From positions 1-46,400 of the forward strand of contig CACXJE010000006.1 of the NCBI GenBank assembly GCA_902767915.1: a stretch of 46,400 nt of DNA, in the 5' to 3' direction. Under the pieces are notes generated by a model. It was given only the letters and a program-made list of their open reading frames with translations, was not told the DNA's origin and made no database searches. This stretch comes from Oscillospiraceae bacterium (GTDB taxonomy: Bacteria > Bacillota > Clostridia > Oscillospirales > Oscillospiraceae). Positions 16,414 to 24,861 of this stretch are shown in pieces. The stretch's first letter is position 1. Each line of letters opens with the position of its first letter. The position numbers were made by a program, and so were the translations under genes.

Positions 16414-16442
16414 ATTATAGTACAAAGCCGCAGAAAAAGCAA
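16414..16442 (-). promoter_or_regulatory. Promoter of the preQ1-riboswitch operon
   Basis: Minus strand TTGCTT (16437-16442), 17-base spacer, TATAAT (16414-16419), about 30 bases upstream of the aptamer. Confidence 0.7.
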
Positions 16443-16490
16443 GGGCCAAGTGATCGGGACGACAGCGGAATAAAAATCCGGAAAGGATCC

Positions 16491-16498
16491 CATACATT
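16491..16498 (+). promoter_or_regulatory. Possible sigma-E/K-type -10 element of sigK
   Basis: CATACATT fits the -10 of mother-cell sporulation promoters and lies 45 bases upstream of the sigK start. A matching -35 (an ATA at 16470-16472) is spaced a little too far, so the assignment is weak. Confidence 0.3.
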
Positions 16499-16542
16499 CG
16501 GACAAACAGCGGCGGAATATACTGTCCGCAGGAGGTGAGAGA

Positions 16543-17223
16543 ATGCTCTCTGCGGCAGTTCTCATGATGCTTGGGTCGATGCTGTATTCCCTGCGGCTGG
16601 ATCAGCCCGGGTCCTTTCCCAAGCCTCTGTCTCAAAAGGAGGAGCGGGCCTACCTGGAGCGGGCGGCCCGGGGGGATATCCAGGCCAGGAACATTCTTGT
16701 AGAGCGGAATCTGCGGCTGGTGGCCCACATTATGAAGAAGTATTACACCGCCACAGCCGACCAGGAGGATCTGATCTCCATCGGCACCATCGGCCTGATC
16801 AAGGGGATCGAGACCTTTGATCTGGAAAAGGGGGCTCGTCTGGCCACCTATGCGGCCCGGTGCGTGGAGAATGAGATCCTGATGTACTTCCGCAGCCAGA
16901 AGAAAACAGCGGGGGATATTTCGCTTTCGGATTATCTGGAGACCGGCAAGGACGGAACTGCCCTGTCGGTGCAGGACGTGGTGGCCTCGGAGGAGGATCT
17001 GTTTGAGGATCTGGCCCGGAAGGAGGCCAACGGCAAGCTCTATCGGGCCATCGAGCAGAAGCTGACGCCCAGGGAACAGACGGTGATCCGCCTGCGCTAC
17101 GGCCTGGGGGACGCGCGGCCGCAAAAGCAGCAGGAGGTGGCGAAGGCTTTGGGGATCTCCCGCAGCTACGTCTCCCGCATCGAGAAAAAAGCCCTGGAAA
17201 AGCTCCGCACCGCCCTGGAGTGA
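16543..17223 (+). CDS. sigK: RNA polymerase sporulation sigma factor SigK
   Basis: A 226-residue sigma-70 protein matching SigK in order and detail: a hydrophobic pro-sequence (about 1-22), P-K-P-L-S-x-x-E-E, region 2 with R-N-L-R-L-V-A-H-I and D-L-I-S-I-G-T-I-G-L-I-K-G-I-E (about 79-93), A-T-Y-A-A-R-C-V-E-N-E-I-L-M, and region 4 ending in L-G-I-S-R-S-Y-V-S-R-I-E-K-K-A-L. It directs late mother-cell transcription during spore formation; the pro-sequence is normally cut before activation. The gene is intact, with no skin-type insertion. Perfect AGGAGGTGA site. It stands alone between divergent and convergent neighbours. Confidence 0.95.
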   Translation: MLSAAVLMMLGSMLYSLRLDQPGSFPKPLSQKEERAYLERAARGDIQARNILVERNLRLVAHIMKKYYTATADQEDLISIGTIGLIKGIETFDLEKGARLATYAARCVENEILMYFRSQKKTAGDISLSDYLETGKDGTALSVQDVVASEEDLFEDLARKEANGKLYRAIEQKLTPREQTVIRLRYGLGDARPQKQQEVAKALGISRSYVSRIEKKALEKLRTALE

Positions 17224-17231
17224 ACCGAAAA

Positions 17232-17260
17232 AAGGCGTGCTGCGGATTGCAGCACGCCTT
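17232..17260. terminator. Intrinsic terminator between sigK and PRTase-like gene
   Basis: 12-bp stem (17232-17243 with 17249-17260), 5-base loop. The T-run lies on the minus strand, so it best serves the leftward phosphoribosyltransferase-like gene; it may also stop sigK transcripts. Confidence 0.8.
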
Positions 17261-17277
17261 GTGTGTACCGAAAAAGC

Positions 17278-17907
17278 TTACAGAGCGGAATAGCCGAAGC
17301 TGTTGACCAGCGCGTCGAGCCGGCGGCCCTGCTTGCAGAAGGGGCAGTCCCGGTAGTCGTAGCTCTTGTAATCCGGCAGGTCGTTGACGTCATAAACCGA
17401 GTGGACCACCATGCCGGCGGCCTCATGGACGGCGCTGTACAGGCTGGTGACGCCCACCACGGTGCCGCCGTAGTAACCGACGGCCTCAATGGAGCGGCCG
17501 GCGGTAAAACCGGTGGTGACGCTGGCCATCAGGATCAGAACGTGCTTGTTCCGAATCAGAGGCTGCGCGTTATCCCGGAAAATAATCTGGCTGTTGGCGT
17601 TGTACTCGGGCTCCAGCACGCAGATGGCGCCGTTGGAGTTGACGCTGCGGCGGGTGCCCACCAGCTCCTCGGCCAGGCAGGTGCCGATGACCGCGGTGCC
17701 GTCCAGGCAGAGAATGGTATCCACGGGAATGTTGTTATAGTGGGGCGCCAGCTGCTTGGCCACGTCCTTCGCCTCGCTCAGACGGGTTTTCTGATAGGAA
17801 ATGTCGATGTAATAGTTAATGTGGCTGTGGTTGGTGGCGAAATGCCCTCTTGCGATCCGAAGGGGCACGTTTCCTCTTCTGACTGGAAGTTCTTCAATCT
17901 CGATCAT
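17278..17907 (-). CDS. Orotate phosphoribosyltransferase-like protein with altered PRPP loop
   Basis: A 209-residue type I phosphoribosyltransferase fold. The order is an N-terminal hood, the strand T-I-L-C-L-D-G-T-A-V-I-G (about 64-75), a flexible loop with R-R-S-V-N, and the PRPP loop at 123-135. In normal family members two acidic residues sit before the T-T-G; here the positions are Met127-Ala128 (L-I-L-M-A-S-V-T-T-G-F-T). A C-terminal C-P-F-C (about 187-190) is also unusual. It therefore looks like a divergent clade that may bind another ligand or have weak catalysis. No pyr genes are nearby. Own promoter, 5-prime UTR hairpin and terminator make it a single-gene unit. Confidence 0.75.
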   Translation of the reverse strand: MIEIEELPVRRGNVPLRIARGHFATNHSHINYYIDISYQKTRLSEAKDVAKQLAPHYNNIPVDTILCLDGTAVIGTCLAEELVGTRRSVNSNGAICVLEPEYNANSQIIFRDNAQPLIRNKHVLILMASVTTGFTAGRSIEAVGYYGGTVVGVTSLYSAVHEAAGMVVHSVYDVNDLPDYKSYDYRDCPFCKQGRRLDALVNSFGYSAL

Positions 17908-17931
17908 TGTACAGTCCTCCCTGGATAGAAT

Positions 17932-17985
17932 AAAAGATCCCCCGGCGAGAGATTACTTGCACGCGGCCGGCGGGAATGCTCTTTT
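17932..17985 (-). promoter_or_regulatory. Structured 5-prime UTR hairpin of PRTase-like gene
   Basis: The leader between promoter and ribosome site folds into a bulged stem: AAAAGA and the CCCGCCGGC region near 17965-17985 pair with GCCGGGGG and TCTTTT near 17932-17946. T residues follow, so it could act as a transcription attenuator, or only as a stabilising hairpin. Confidence 0.4.
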
Positions 17986-17987
17986 AT

Positions 17988-18017
17988 ATTGTAACCCCAA
18001 ACCCGGGAGCTTGTCAA
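17988..18017 (-). promoter_or_regulatory. Promoter of PRTase-like gene
   Basis: Minus strand TTGACA (18012-18017), 18-base spacer, TACAAT (17988-17993). Confidence 0.7.
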
Positions 18018-18085
18018 GATTTTTTTATCGGCGTTTTTTACGACAGGAACCAACAAAAATTGTTGAAATTTCGTGATTTTTCCAG

Positions 18086-18114
18086 TTGCAATCGGAAGGG
18101 TCCTGTGCTACAAT
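18086..18114 (+). promoter_or_regulatory. yitT-like gene promoter
   Basis: TTGCAA (18086-18091), 17-base spacer, TACAAT (18109-18114) with an extended TGC directly before the -10. Confidence 0.75.
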
Positions 18115-18145
18115 ACCGCCGACTTTTATCCGGAGGTTATAAATA

Positions 18146-19033
18146 ATGAGTGCTTTCACCCAGCGGAAGCCGGACTATAAGTCCGCCTGGATTTTCCCTG
18201 TGCTTGGCTTTATTGCGGCGCTGACCTACGCGCTGCTGATCTTTCCCAACGGCTTTGCGCCGGCCGGTGTCGGCGGCATTGCCACCATGGTGCAATACGT
18301 GTTCAAGTTCAATGCGGGCTATCTGAACCTGCTGATCAACGTGCCCATTCTGATCGCCGCCTGGTTTTTGGTGGATCGGGAATTCGTGCTGAAAAGCGGC
18401 CTGTTCACCTTGAGCTTTTCCGGCTTTCTGATGGCGTTTCAGAGCCTGGATCCCGAAAAGCTGCAGCGCTTCCAGTACACCTCCACCAACGGCAACAGCA
18501 TCATTCTTGCGCCTGTAGCGGCTGCCGCGGTGCTCGGCACCCTCTATGGCATCACGCTTCGCAAGCATGGATGCACGGGCGGCACAGACGTGGTGTCCTT
18601 CTGCATCAAGCACTATCATCCGGAATACAATGTTACCTGGATCGGCTTTGTGCTGAACGCCACCATCGCCATAGTGTCCTTCTTTGTCTACGGCTTCCAG
18701 TTTGAGCCGGTAATCTGCTGCATCATCTACTGCTTTGTGGTGAGCATGGTGGGCAATTCCGCCATGAAGGGCGCGCAGTCCGCCCTGAAATTTGAGATCG
18801 TGACAGAGGAGCCGGAGAAGCTGGCTGCGGATCTGATGGAGCACCTGCACCACGGCGTCACCCTGCTGCCGGCCCAGGGCGCCTATACCCACCTGCAGAA
18901 GAGCCTGATTGTCTGCATCATCAACAAGCATCAGATCGCGGACATCCAGCGGATCATCCAGCGCTATCCCGGCTCCTTCACCTACATCACCTCGGTCAGC
19001 GAGACCATCGGCAATTTCCACAAGATCAAATAG
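18146..19033 (+). CDS. YitT family membrane protein (DUF2179)
   Basis: A 295-residue protein with five to six N-terminal membrane helices (to about residue 205) and a C-terminal cytoplasmic DUF2179 domain (about 215-290). Family signs include F-A-P-A-G-V-G-G-I-A-T (about 37-47), the G-C-T-G-G-T-D-V-V (about 140-148) glycine-rich turn, and the C-terminal H-x-G-V-T-L-L-P-A-Q-G-A-Y-T with D-I-Q-R-I-I-Q. The biochemical role of the family is unknown. Monocistronic, with GGAGG site and a large palindromic terminator after it. Confidence 0.92.
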   Translation: MSAFTQRKPDYKSAWIFPVLGFIAALTYALLIFPNGFAPAGVGGIATMVQYVFKFNAGYLNLLINVPILIAAWFLVDREFVLKSGLFTLSFSGFLMAFQSLDPEKLQRFQYTSTNGNSIILAPVAAAAVLGTLYGITLRKHGCTGGTDVVSFCIKHYHPEYNVTWIGFVLNATIAIVSFFVYGFQFEPVICCIIYCFVVSMVGNSAMKGAQSALKFEIVTEEPEKLAADLMEHLHHGVTLLPAQGAYTHLQKSLIVCIINKHQIADIQRIIQRYPGSFTYITSVSETIGNFHKIK

Positions 19034-19038
19034 CCTAC

Positions 19039-19074
19039 AAGCAGTCCCCGCCGGGATCCCGGCGGGGACTGCTT
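19039..19074. terminator. 36-base perfect palindrome, probable terminator
   Basis: A perfect inverted repeat with no separate loop (18 bp each arm, GATC at the centre is part of the symmetry) directly after the yitT-like gene. It lacks a T-run, so it may protect the 3-prime end or be part of the repeat element that follows. Confidence 0.55.
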
Positions 19075-19105
19075 GGTAAAGGGAACAGGGAACGGGGAAC
19101 CGCTA

Positions 19106-19180
19106 AACCTCCCCCAACGGCGCCGGAGGTGACTTTAGGGGAGGGGGACCGCCGCGCAAAGCGCGGTGGTGGAGGGGTTC
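19106..19180. repeat. Dispersed palindromic repeat, family A, copy 1
   Basis: Starts AACCTCCCC, has a TTTAGGGGAGGGGGACC core, a GC hairpin (CCGCGC...GCGCGG) and ends TGGAGGGGTT. Related copies lie at 24862, 37507 and 42893. It is flanked by AGGGAACAGGGAA-type simple sequence. Confidence 0.8.
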
Positions 19181-19197
19181 CAGTTGAGGGAACAGGT

Positions 19198-19566
19198 TTA
19201 TTTCGCTTTGGTCTCCTCCGGGGCGTCGCCCTGGCGCTCAAAGATCAGGATGGTGCCCTCGTCGTGCAGAATCAGATTCTTGCCCTCCTTGTCGAAAACC
19301 ATGGTTCCGTCGATGCTCTCCACGGTGACCGTGTTCTTGGTCTCGGTCCAGGTCAGATTGATGGACGCGCCGTTGTGGAGGCCTGTGCCGGTCCCGTCCG
19401 ACTGCAGGGTGAAGGTGAAGCTCATCCCCAGGTCGCTGGGCTTGACGGCGGTTCCGTTGAAGGTCGCCTTGGTGAGAGTATAAACGCCGCCGGCGGATTT
19501 CGCGCAGGCGGTGAGGGTCAGGGCCAGAAGCAGGACCAGTCCCAGGGCAAAGATACGTCGTTTCAT
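19198..19566 (-). CDS. Small lipoprotein of unknown function
   Basis: A 122-residue putative lipoprotein with a signal peptide and lipobox L-T-A-C (lipidated Cys about 21). The mature part is a small beta-rich domain with G-x-Y-T-L-T-K-A-T-F-N-G and several Thr/Gly strands, resembling the calycin-like or META-like small lipoproteins found in Clostridia, but I cannot assign a family. The start at 19566 is chosen because it begins the signal peptide and AAAGGAG lies upstream. It has its own promoter, divergent from the valS leader. Confidence 0.75.
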   Translation of the reverse strand: MKRRIFALGLVLLLALTLTACAKSAGGVYTLTKATFNGTAVKPSDLGMSFTFTLQSDGTGTGLHNGASINLTWTETKNTVTVESIDGTMVFDKEGKNLILHDEGTILIFERQGDAPEETKAK

Positions 19567-19603
19567 CGGTGCGACACGCTCCTTTGCATCAGCTTGTGCC
19601 TGC

Positions 19604-19632
19604 ATTATACCCTAAGATCGGGGGTTTGTCAC
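19604..19632 (-). promoter_or_regulatory. Promoter of small lipoprotein gene
   Basis: Minus strand GTGACA (19627-19632), 17-base spacer, TATAAT (19604-19609). Confidence 0.65.
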
Positions 19633-19683
19633 GAATTATTTTGTGCGAAGGAGGGAAAGTGCCGGAAATCCGGCAGTTTCCCC

Positions 19684-19712
19684 TTGACAAACCGGCTTTC
19701 TTTGGGTATGAT
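19684..19712 (+). promoter_or_regulatory. valS promoter
   Basis: TTGACA (19684-19689), 17-base spacer, TATGAT (19707-19712); transcription would begin about 19719, at the first bases of the T-box Stem I. Confidence 0.8.
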
Positions 19713-19718
19713 TTTACC

Positions 19719-19951
19719 TGAAAATGCGTGGATAAAGAGGAGTACTCCCCACGCTTCGCTGCAGAGAAGGGGCGGTTGGTGCAAGCCCTGCGGAGCCGGG
19801 AGGAAGGTCGCTTTTGAGCAGTCCGGCCGAAGGCCAGTAAGTCGGATCGGGTCCTCCCGTTACAGAGGCAGAGTGCCCGGCCCAGCCGGGAATTCAGGTG
19901 GTACCGCGGTATATTTTGCCGCCCTGAACAAGCGTTCGGGGCGGCTTTTTT
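19719..19951 (+). promoter_or_regulatory. T-box leader (valine, GUC specifier) with terminator
   Basis: A T-box that reads uncharged tRNA-Val. Stem I has the AGTA loop-E element (about 19742), the CAGAGAA bulge, and the GGTGCAAG distal loop (about 19779-19786). On the return strand the specifier loop reads GGAAGGTCGC, giving GTC (valine). The T-box sequence AGGTGGTACCGCGG lies at 19896-19909, and the terminator stem 19918-19929 with 19934-19945 is followed by six T residues. Uncharged tRNA would stabilise the antiterminator and switch on valS. The specifier agrees with the gene. Confidence 0.93.
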
Positions 19952-19952
19952 G

Positions 19953-19975
19953 TAGGGGCGGCCAATGGCCGCCCG
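19953..19975. repeat. Short palindromic repeat, family D, copy 1
   Basis: TAGGGGCGGCC followed by its inverted partner GGCCGCCCG, a small hairpin between the T-box terminator and valS. A near-copy is at 38343. Confidence 0.6.
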
Positions 19976-20015
19976 CCTGAAGAAAGAACTTCCCATATAA
20001 AAGGAGGAAAATCAT

Positions 20016-22658
20016 ATGGCACGCGAACTCCCCAAGACCTACGACCCGAAGCAGGTCGAGGACCGAATTTATCAATTCTGGATGGACAAGGGCTGCTTCA
20101 AGACCCAGCGCGACCCGGAAAAGAAGCCCTTCACCATCGTCATGCCGCCCCCCAACGTCACCGGCCAGCTCCACATGGGCCATGCCATGGACGCCGCCCT
20201 GCAGGACATTCTGATCCGCTTCAAGCGGATGCAGGGCTACGCCGCCCTCTGGGTCCCCGGTGTGGACCACGCCGGAATCGCCACCCAGATCAAGGTGGAG
20301 GAGGAGCTCCGCAAGGAGGGCCTGACCCGCTATGACCTGGGCCGGGAAAAGTTCCTGGAGCGGGTCTGGGACTGGAAGAACAGATACGGCAACCGCATCG
20401 TGGAGCAGCAGAAGCGCCTGGGCGCCTCCTGTGACTGGGACCGGGCCCGCTTCACCATGGACGAGGGCTGCTCCAAGGCCGTGCGGGAGGTCTTTGTGCG
20501 CCTGTATGAGAAGGGCCTGATCTACAAGGGCAGCCGCATCATCAACTGGTGCCCCCACTGCACTACCGCCCTGTCTGACGCCGAGGTGGAATACGTGGAG
20601 AAGCCCGGCCACCTGTGGCACATGCGCTATCCGCTCTCCGACGGCAGCGGCTATCTGGTGGTGGCCACCACCCGGCCCGAGACCATGATGGGCGACACCG
20701 GCGTGGCCGTGAACCCCAACGACGCGCGCTATCAGCATCTGGTGGGCAAGACCTGCATCCTGCCTCTGATGAACCGGGAAATCCCCATCGTGGCGGACGA
20801 CTACGTGGAGATGGACTTCGGCACCGGCTGCGTCAAGATGACTCCCGCCCACGACCCCAACGACTTTGAGGTGGGCCTGCGGCACAATCTGGAGTCCATC
20901 AAGGTCATTGCCGACAACGGCACCATCAACGAGAACGGCGGCCGCTACTGCGGCATGGACCGCTACGAGGCCCGGAAGGCCGTGGTGGCGGATCTGGAGG
21001 CCCTGGGCCTGCTGGAAAAGACCGAGGACTATTCCCACAGCGTGGGCACCTGCTACCGCTGCCACAACGACGTGGAGCCTCTGATCTCCGCCCAGTGGTT
21101 CGTGAAGATGCAGCCCCTGGCCGTGGAGGCCCTGCGGGTGGTGAAAGAAGGGGAGACCAAATTTGTCCCCGAACGCTTCACCAAGACCTACACCAACTGG
21201 ATGGAGAACGTCCGGGACTGGTGCATCTCCCGCCAGCTCTGGTGGGGCCACCAGATCCCCGCCTGGTACTGCGCCGACTGCGGCCATGTGACCGTCAGCC
21301 GCCAGGACGCGGTCTGCTGCGAGAAGTGCGGCAGCACCCGGATCGAGCGGGATCCCGACGTGCTGGACACCTGGTTCTCCTCGGCCCTGTGGCCCTTCGA
21401 GATCCTGGGCTGGCCCGAGAAGACCCCGGATCTGGACTATTTCTATCCCACCGACGTGCTGGTCACCGGCTACGACATCATCTTCTTCTGGGTCTCCCGG
21501 ATGATCTTCTCCGCCTGCGAGCACACCGGCAAGCCGCCCTTCCACACCGTGCTGATCCACGGCCTGGTCCGGGACGACAAGGGCCGCAAGATGTCCAAGT
21601 CCCTGGGCAACGGCATTGATCCGCTGGAGATGATCGAGCGCTACGGCTCCGACGCCCTGCGTATGAATATGATCACCGACAACAGCCCCGGCAACGACAT
21701 GCGCTTCTACGTGGAGCACTGCGAGGCCATGCGGAACTTTGCCAACAAGCTCTGGAACGCCAGCCGGTACGTGATGATGAACCTGGATCTGGAAAAGAAC
21801 CAGCTGCCCGCGCCTGAAAAGCTGGAGATCGCCGACCGCTGGATCCTCTCCAAGCTGAACCGCACCATCCGGGAGTCCACCGAGAACCTGGAAAAGTACG
21901 AGCTGGGCATGGCGGTCCGGAAGGTCTACGACTTCATCTGGGACGACTACTGCGACTGGTATATCGAGCTGACCAAGGCCCGCCTCTACGGCGACAACGC
22001 CGAAAGCAAGCGGACCGCCCAGCAGGTGCTGCTGTACGTGCTGGATCAGATCCTGCGGCTGATGCATCCCTTCATGCCCTTTGTCACCGAGGAAATCTGG
22101 CAGGCCATCCCCCACGAGGGCGAGGCTCTGATCCTGGCCAAGTGGCCGGAATATTCCGAGCAGATGAACTATCCCACCGAGGAGCAGCACATGGAGGCCA
22201 TTATGCTGGCCATCCGCACCATCCGCAACCGCCGCTCCGAGATGAACGTGCCTCCTTCCCGGAAGGCGGACCTCTATGTGGTCACCGACAAGGCGGAGAT
22301 CTTCTCCGAGGGCGTGCCCTTCATCACCCGTCTGGCCTATGCCGAGCAGGTCTTCGTGTCTGAGCAGGAGCCGGAGGGCCATGAGGACATGGCCCAGGCC
22401 ATCACCCCGGACGCCAAGCTCTATCTGCCCCTGGCCCAGCTGGTGGATCTGGAGAAGGAGCTGGCCCGGGTGGCCAAGGAAACCGAAAACGCGCAGAAGG
22501 AGATCGCCCGGGCGGAGGCCCAGCTGGCCAACGAGAAATTCGTGTCCCGGGCCCCGGCCAACGTGATCCAGGCCCAGCGGGAAAAGCTGGAGCAGAACCG
22601 GAAGCTGCTGGCCCAGCTGGCGCAGAGCGAGGAACGGCTCCGCAGACTGAAAAAATAG
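20016..22658 (+). CDS. valS: Valine--tRNA ligase
   Basis: An 880-residue class I synthetase that charges tRNA-Val (EC 6.1.1.9). Visible are the HIGH-type motif H-M-G-H (53-56) after P-P-P-N-V-T-G, the editing domain with [11 protein letters not shown] (about 220-230) and D-P-N-D-F (editing site), a zinc-ribbon-like pair C-x-x-C and C-x-x-C (about 420-445), K-M-S-K-S at 525-529, the anticodon-binding domain and a C-terminal coiled coil (about 810-880) as expected for ValRS. Full length. AAGGAGG site; controlled by the valine T-box. Confidence 0.98.
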   Translation: MARELPKTYDPKQVEDRIYQFWMDKGCFKTQRDPEKKPFTIVMPPPNVTGQLHMGHAMDAALQDILIRFKRMQGYAALWVPGVDHAGIATQIKVEEELRKEGLTRYDLGREKFLERVWDWKNRYGNRIVEQQKRLGASCDWDRARFTMDEGCSKAVREVFVRLYEKGLIYKGSRIINWCPHCTTALSDAEVEYVEKPGHLWHMRYPLSDGSGYLVVATTRPETMMGDTGVAVNPNDARYQHLVGKTCILPLMNREIPIVADDYVEMDFGTGCVKMTPAHDPNDFEVGLRHNLESIKVIADNGTINENGGRYCGMDRYEARKAVVADLEALGLLEKTEDYSHSVGTCYRCHNDVEPLISAQWFVKMQPLAVEALRVVKEGETKFVPERFTKTYTNWMENVRDWCISRQLWWGHQIPAWYCADCGHVTVSRQDAVCCEKCGSTRIERDPDVLDTWFSSALWPFEILGWPEKTPDLDYFYPTDVLVTGYDIIFFWVSRMIFSACEHTGKPPFHTVLIHGLVRDDKGRKMSKSLGNGIDPLEMIERYGSDALRMNMITDNSPGNDMRFYVEHCEAMRNFANKLWNASRYVMMNLDLEKNQLPAPEKLEIADRWILSKLNRTIRESTENLEKYELGMAVRKVYDFIWDDYCDWYIELTKARLYGDNAESKRTAQQVLLYVLDQILRLMHPFMPFVTEEIWQAIPHEGEALILAKWPEYSEQMNYPTEEQHMEAIMLAIRTIRNRRSEMNVPPSRKADLYVVTDKAEIFSEGVPFITRLAYAEQVFVSEQEPEGHEDMAQAITPDAKLYLPLAQLVDLEKELARVAKETENAQKEIARAEAQLANEKFVSRAPANVIQAQREKLEQNRKLLAQLAQSEERLRRLKK

Positions 22659-22661
22659 GGC

Positions 22662-22690
22662 TTGTATATTGCGAAGAAATCGGTTACAAT
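22662..22690 (+). promoter_or_regulatory. gls24-yloV promoter
   Basis: TTGTAT (22662-22667), 17-base spacer, TACAAT (22685-22690), directly after valS. Confidence 0.6.
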
Positions 22691-22748
22691 AGACTGAATA
22701 GATTTGCGGCTGAGTGTTGCAACCCAACTGCTGCAAGGAGGTTTTAAG

Positions 22749-23102
22749 ATGGTAAAAGTGCAAAACGAAAAAGGCGAGATCTCTGTCAACAGCGGCGTGT
22801 TTACCAATATCGTGGGCCTGGCTGCCTCCAACTGCTTCGGCGTGAAGGGCATGGCGGTCCGCTCCATGACCGACGGCCTGGTCCATCTGCTCCGCAAGGA
22901 AGCCATGAGCAAGGGCGTTCTGGTCACCTTCCATGAGGACGGCGCCATCTCCATCGACCTGCATATCATTGTGGATCACGGCGTCAACCTGAAGGCCGTG
23001 GGCGATTCCATCATCTCCGAGGTGCGCTACGTGGTGGAAAAGACCACCGAGACCCCGGTCCGCCAAATCAATGTGTTCATTGATTCCATGGTCGTTGGAT
23101 AA
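22749..23102 (+). CDS. Asp23/Gls24 family envelope stress protein (YloU-like)
   Basis: A 117-residue Asp23/Gls24 protein. The family shape is plain: an initial G-E-I-S-V-N-S-G-V-F-T-N-I-V-G-L-A-A (about 9-26), a central D-G-A-I-S-I-D-L-H-I-I-V-D-H-G-V-N (about 64-80), and the end strand V-R-Q-I-N-V-F-I-D-S-M-V. In Clostridia and Bacilli this gene sits just before yloV/fakA, as here, and is thought to support cell-envelope homeostasis. Start at 22749 follows AAGGAGG. Confidence 0.92.
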   Translation: MVKVQNEKGEISVNSGVFTNIVGLAASNCFGVKGMAVRSMTDGLVHLLRKEAMSKGVLVTFHEDGAISIDLHIIVDHGVNLKAVGDSIISEVRYVVEKTTETPVRQINVFIDSMVVG

Positions 23103-23120
23103 GACGGGAGGATAACTGCT

Positions 23121-24755
23121 TTGAGACAGACAATCGACGGAGTCGCGTTCCGGCGCATGATCATCAGCGCCGCCGCGGCCGTAGAGATCAACAAACAGAA
23201 GATCAACGAATTAAACGTGTTCCCGGTGCCGGACGGCGACACCGGCACCAACATGAGCATGACGCTCAACAACGCCGTGGCAGACCTGAAGCGGACCGAG
23301 GATCCCAGCCTGACCCAGGCTGCGGACATCACCGCCTCCGCCCTGCTGCGGGGCGCCCGGGGCAACTCCGGCGTCATCCTCTCCCTGCTGTTCCGGGGCA
23401 TTGCCAAGGGCCTGAAGGGGGAGACCGAGATCGGCGGCACCCGCCTGGCCTCCGCCATGCAGGTGGGCGTGGACAGCGCCTATAAGGCCGTTATGAAGCC
23501 CGCCGAGGGCACGATCCTGACCGTGGCCCGGCTGGCTGCCCAGGGGGCAGAGAACGCCGCCAAGGAAAACAACGCTGCCGAATTCGTGCTGGAGCAGGCC
23601 ATTGCGGAGGGCAAGATCGCCCTGGAAAACACCGTGAACCAGAACCCGGTGCTGCAGAAGGCCGGCGTGGTGGACGCGGGCGGCGTGGGCTGGATCACCA
23701 TCCTCAATGCCATGCTCTCCTCCCTGCGGGGAGAGGACGTGATCGCCCCCGAGGATACCGGCGCTGAGACCGCTCCCAAGGAGCAGGCCAGCTTCTCCGA
23801 TTTTGCCACCGAGGACATCACCTTCGCTTACTGCACCGAGTTCATCGTCTCCCGGGACAACGATCTGGACCCCGAGGCCCTGCGGAATTATCTCAACGGC
23901 ATGGGCGACAGCCTGGTGCTGGTGGACGACGACGAGATCATCAAGGTCCACGTACATACCAACCACCCCGGCGAGGTCATCGAAAAGGCTCTGACCTACG
24001 GCGGCCTCATCACCGTGAAGATCGAGAACATGCGCCTGCAGCACACCGAGAAGGTGCTCTCCGAGGCGGAGAAGAACAATCAGATCGCCCCGCCGGAAAA
24101 GCATTACGGCATGGTGGCGGTCTGCGCCGGCGAGGGCCTGAGCTCCGTGTTCCGGGATCTGGGCGCGGACGCCATCATCCAGGGCGGCCAGACCATGAAC
24201 CCCTCCACGCAGGACATTCTGATGGCCATCAACCGGACCCCGGCGGAGACGGTGTTCGTCTTCCCCAATAATAAGAACATCATCCTGGCCGCAGAGCAGA
24301 CCATTCCCCTGACCGAGAAGGAGGTCGTGGTGGTCCGGTCCCGGACCGTGCCCCAGGGCATCAGCGCCATGCTGGCCTTCGACCCGGAGGCGGATGTGCA
24401 TACAAACCTGGAGAACATGCGGGTAGCCCGCCACAACGTGACCACCATGCAGATCACCTACGCGGCCCGCAACTCCGACTTTGACGGCTACGCCATCCAC
24501 GAGGGCGACTACCTGGCCCTCTACGGCAGCGCTCTGTTCGGCACCAGCCGGGACGTGAACAGCCTGTTGAAGGACCTGGCGGAGAAGGTCGCCAGCGAGG
24601 AGAAGGAGATCATCACGATCTTCTACGGCCAGGACATCGACGAGAAGACCGCCGAGAAGGCCTGCCGCATCTTTGAGAAGGCCTGCCCCGACGCCGAGAT
24701 CAGCCTGATCAACGGCGGCCAGCCGGTCTACTACTATCTGATTTCCGCGGAATAA
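23121..24755 (+). CDS. fakA: DAK2-domain fatty acid kinase A-like protein (YloV)
   Basis: A 544-residue protein. The N-terminal DAK2 kinase domain (about 1-205) has N-V-F-P-V-P-D-G-D-T-G-T-N-M-S (about 33-47), with the acidic metal-binding residues, and R-G-A-R-G-N-S-G-V-I-L-S. The middle and C-terminal parts (about 230-544) carry H-V-H-T-N-H-P-G and G-G-Q-T-M-N-P-S-T-Q (about 355-364). FakA phosphorylates fatty acids held by FakB (DegV) proteins for phospholipid synthesis. Start is TTG at 23121 with GGGAGGA upstream; 18 bases after the gls24-like gene. No fakB gene is in the window. Confidence 0.9.
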   Translation: MRQTIDGVAFRRMIISAAAAVEINKQKINELNVFPVPDGDTGTNMSMTLNNAVADLKRTEDPSLTQAADITASALLRGARGNSGVILSLLFRGIAKGLKGETEIGGTRLASAMQVGVDSAYKAVMKPAEGTILTVARLAAQGAENAAKENNAAEFVLEQAIAEGKIALENTVNQNPVLQKAGVVDAGGVGWITILNAMLSSLRGEDVIAPEDTGAETAPKEQASFSDFATEDITFAYCTEFIVSRDNDLDPEALRNYLNGMGDSLVLVDDDEIIKVHVHTNHPGEVIEKALTYGGLITVKIENMRLQHTEKVLSEAEKNNQIAPPEKHYGMVAVCAGEGLSSVFRDLGADAIIQGGQTMNPSTQDILMAINRTPAETVFVFPNNKNIILAAEQTIPLTEKEVVVVRSRTVPQGISAMLAFDPEADVHTNLENMRVARHNVTTMQITYAARNSDFDGYAIHEGDYLALYGSALFGTSRDVNSLLKDLAEKVASEEKEIITIFYGQDIDEKTAEKACRIFEKACPDAEISLINGGQPVYYYLISAE

Positions 24756-24761
24756 GCTGCG

Positions 24762-24808
24762 GCACAAAATCCCCGAGCGAAGCCAAGCTTCGCTCGGGGA
24801 TTTTGTGC
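24762..24808. terminator. Intrinsic terminator after yloV
   Basis: A 22-bp perfect stem (24762-24783 with 24787-24808) and 3-base loop; the right arm contains four T residues. Confidence 0.75.
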
Positions 24809-24810
24809 AG

Positions 24811-24855
24811 GGACTAGGGACTAGGGAACAGGGACTAGGGACTAGGGAACAGGGA
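24811..24855. repeat. Short tandem repeat AGGGACT/AGGGAAC
   Basis: Repeats of AGGGACT and AGGGAACAGGGA units, the simple-sequence flank that accompanies several intergenic repeats here (also near 19081, 28806, 35350). Confidence 0.6.
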
Positions 24856-24861
24856 TCCGCC

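Noticed and set aside
19860-23066. 1068-codon minus-strand open frame across valS
   Set aside because: Antisense to valS and gls24-like, with repetitive His/Gly/Val content and no ribosome site.
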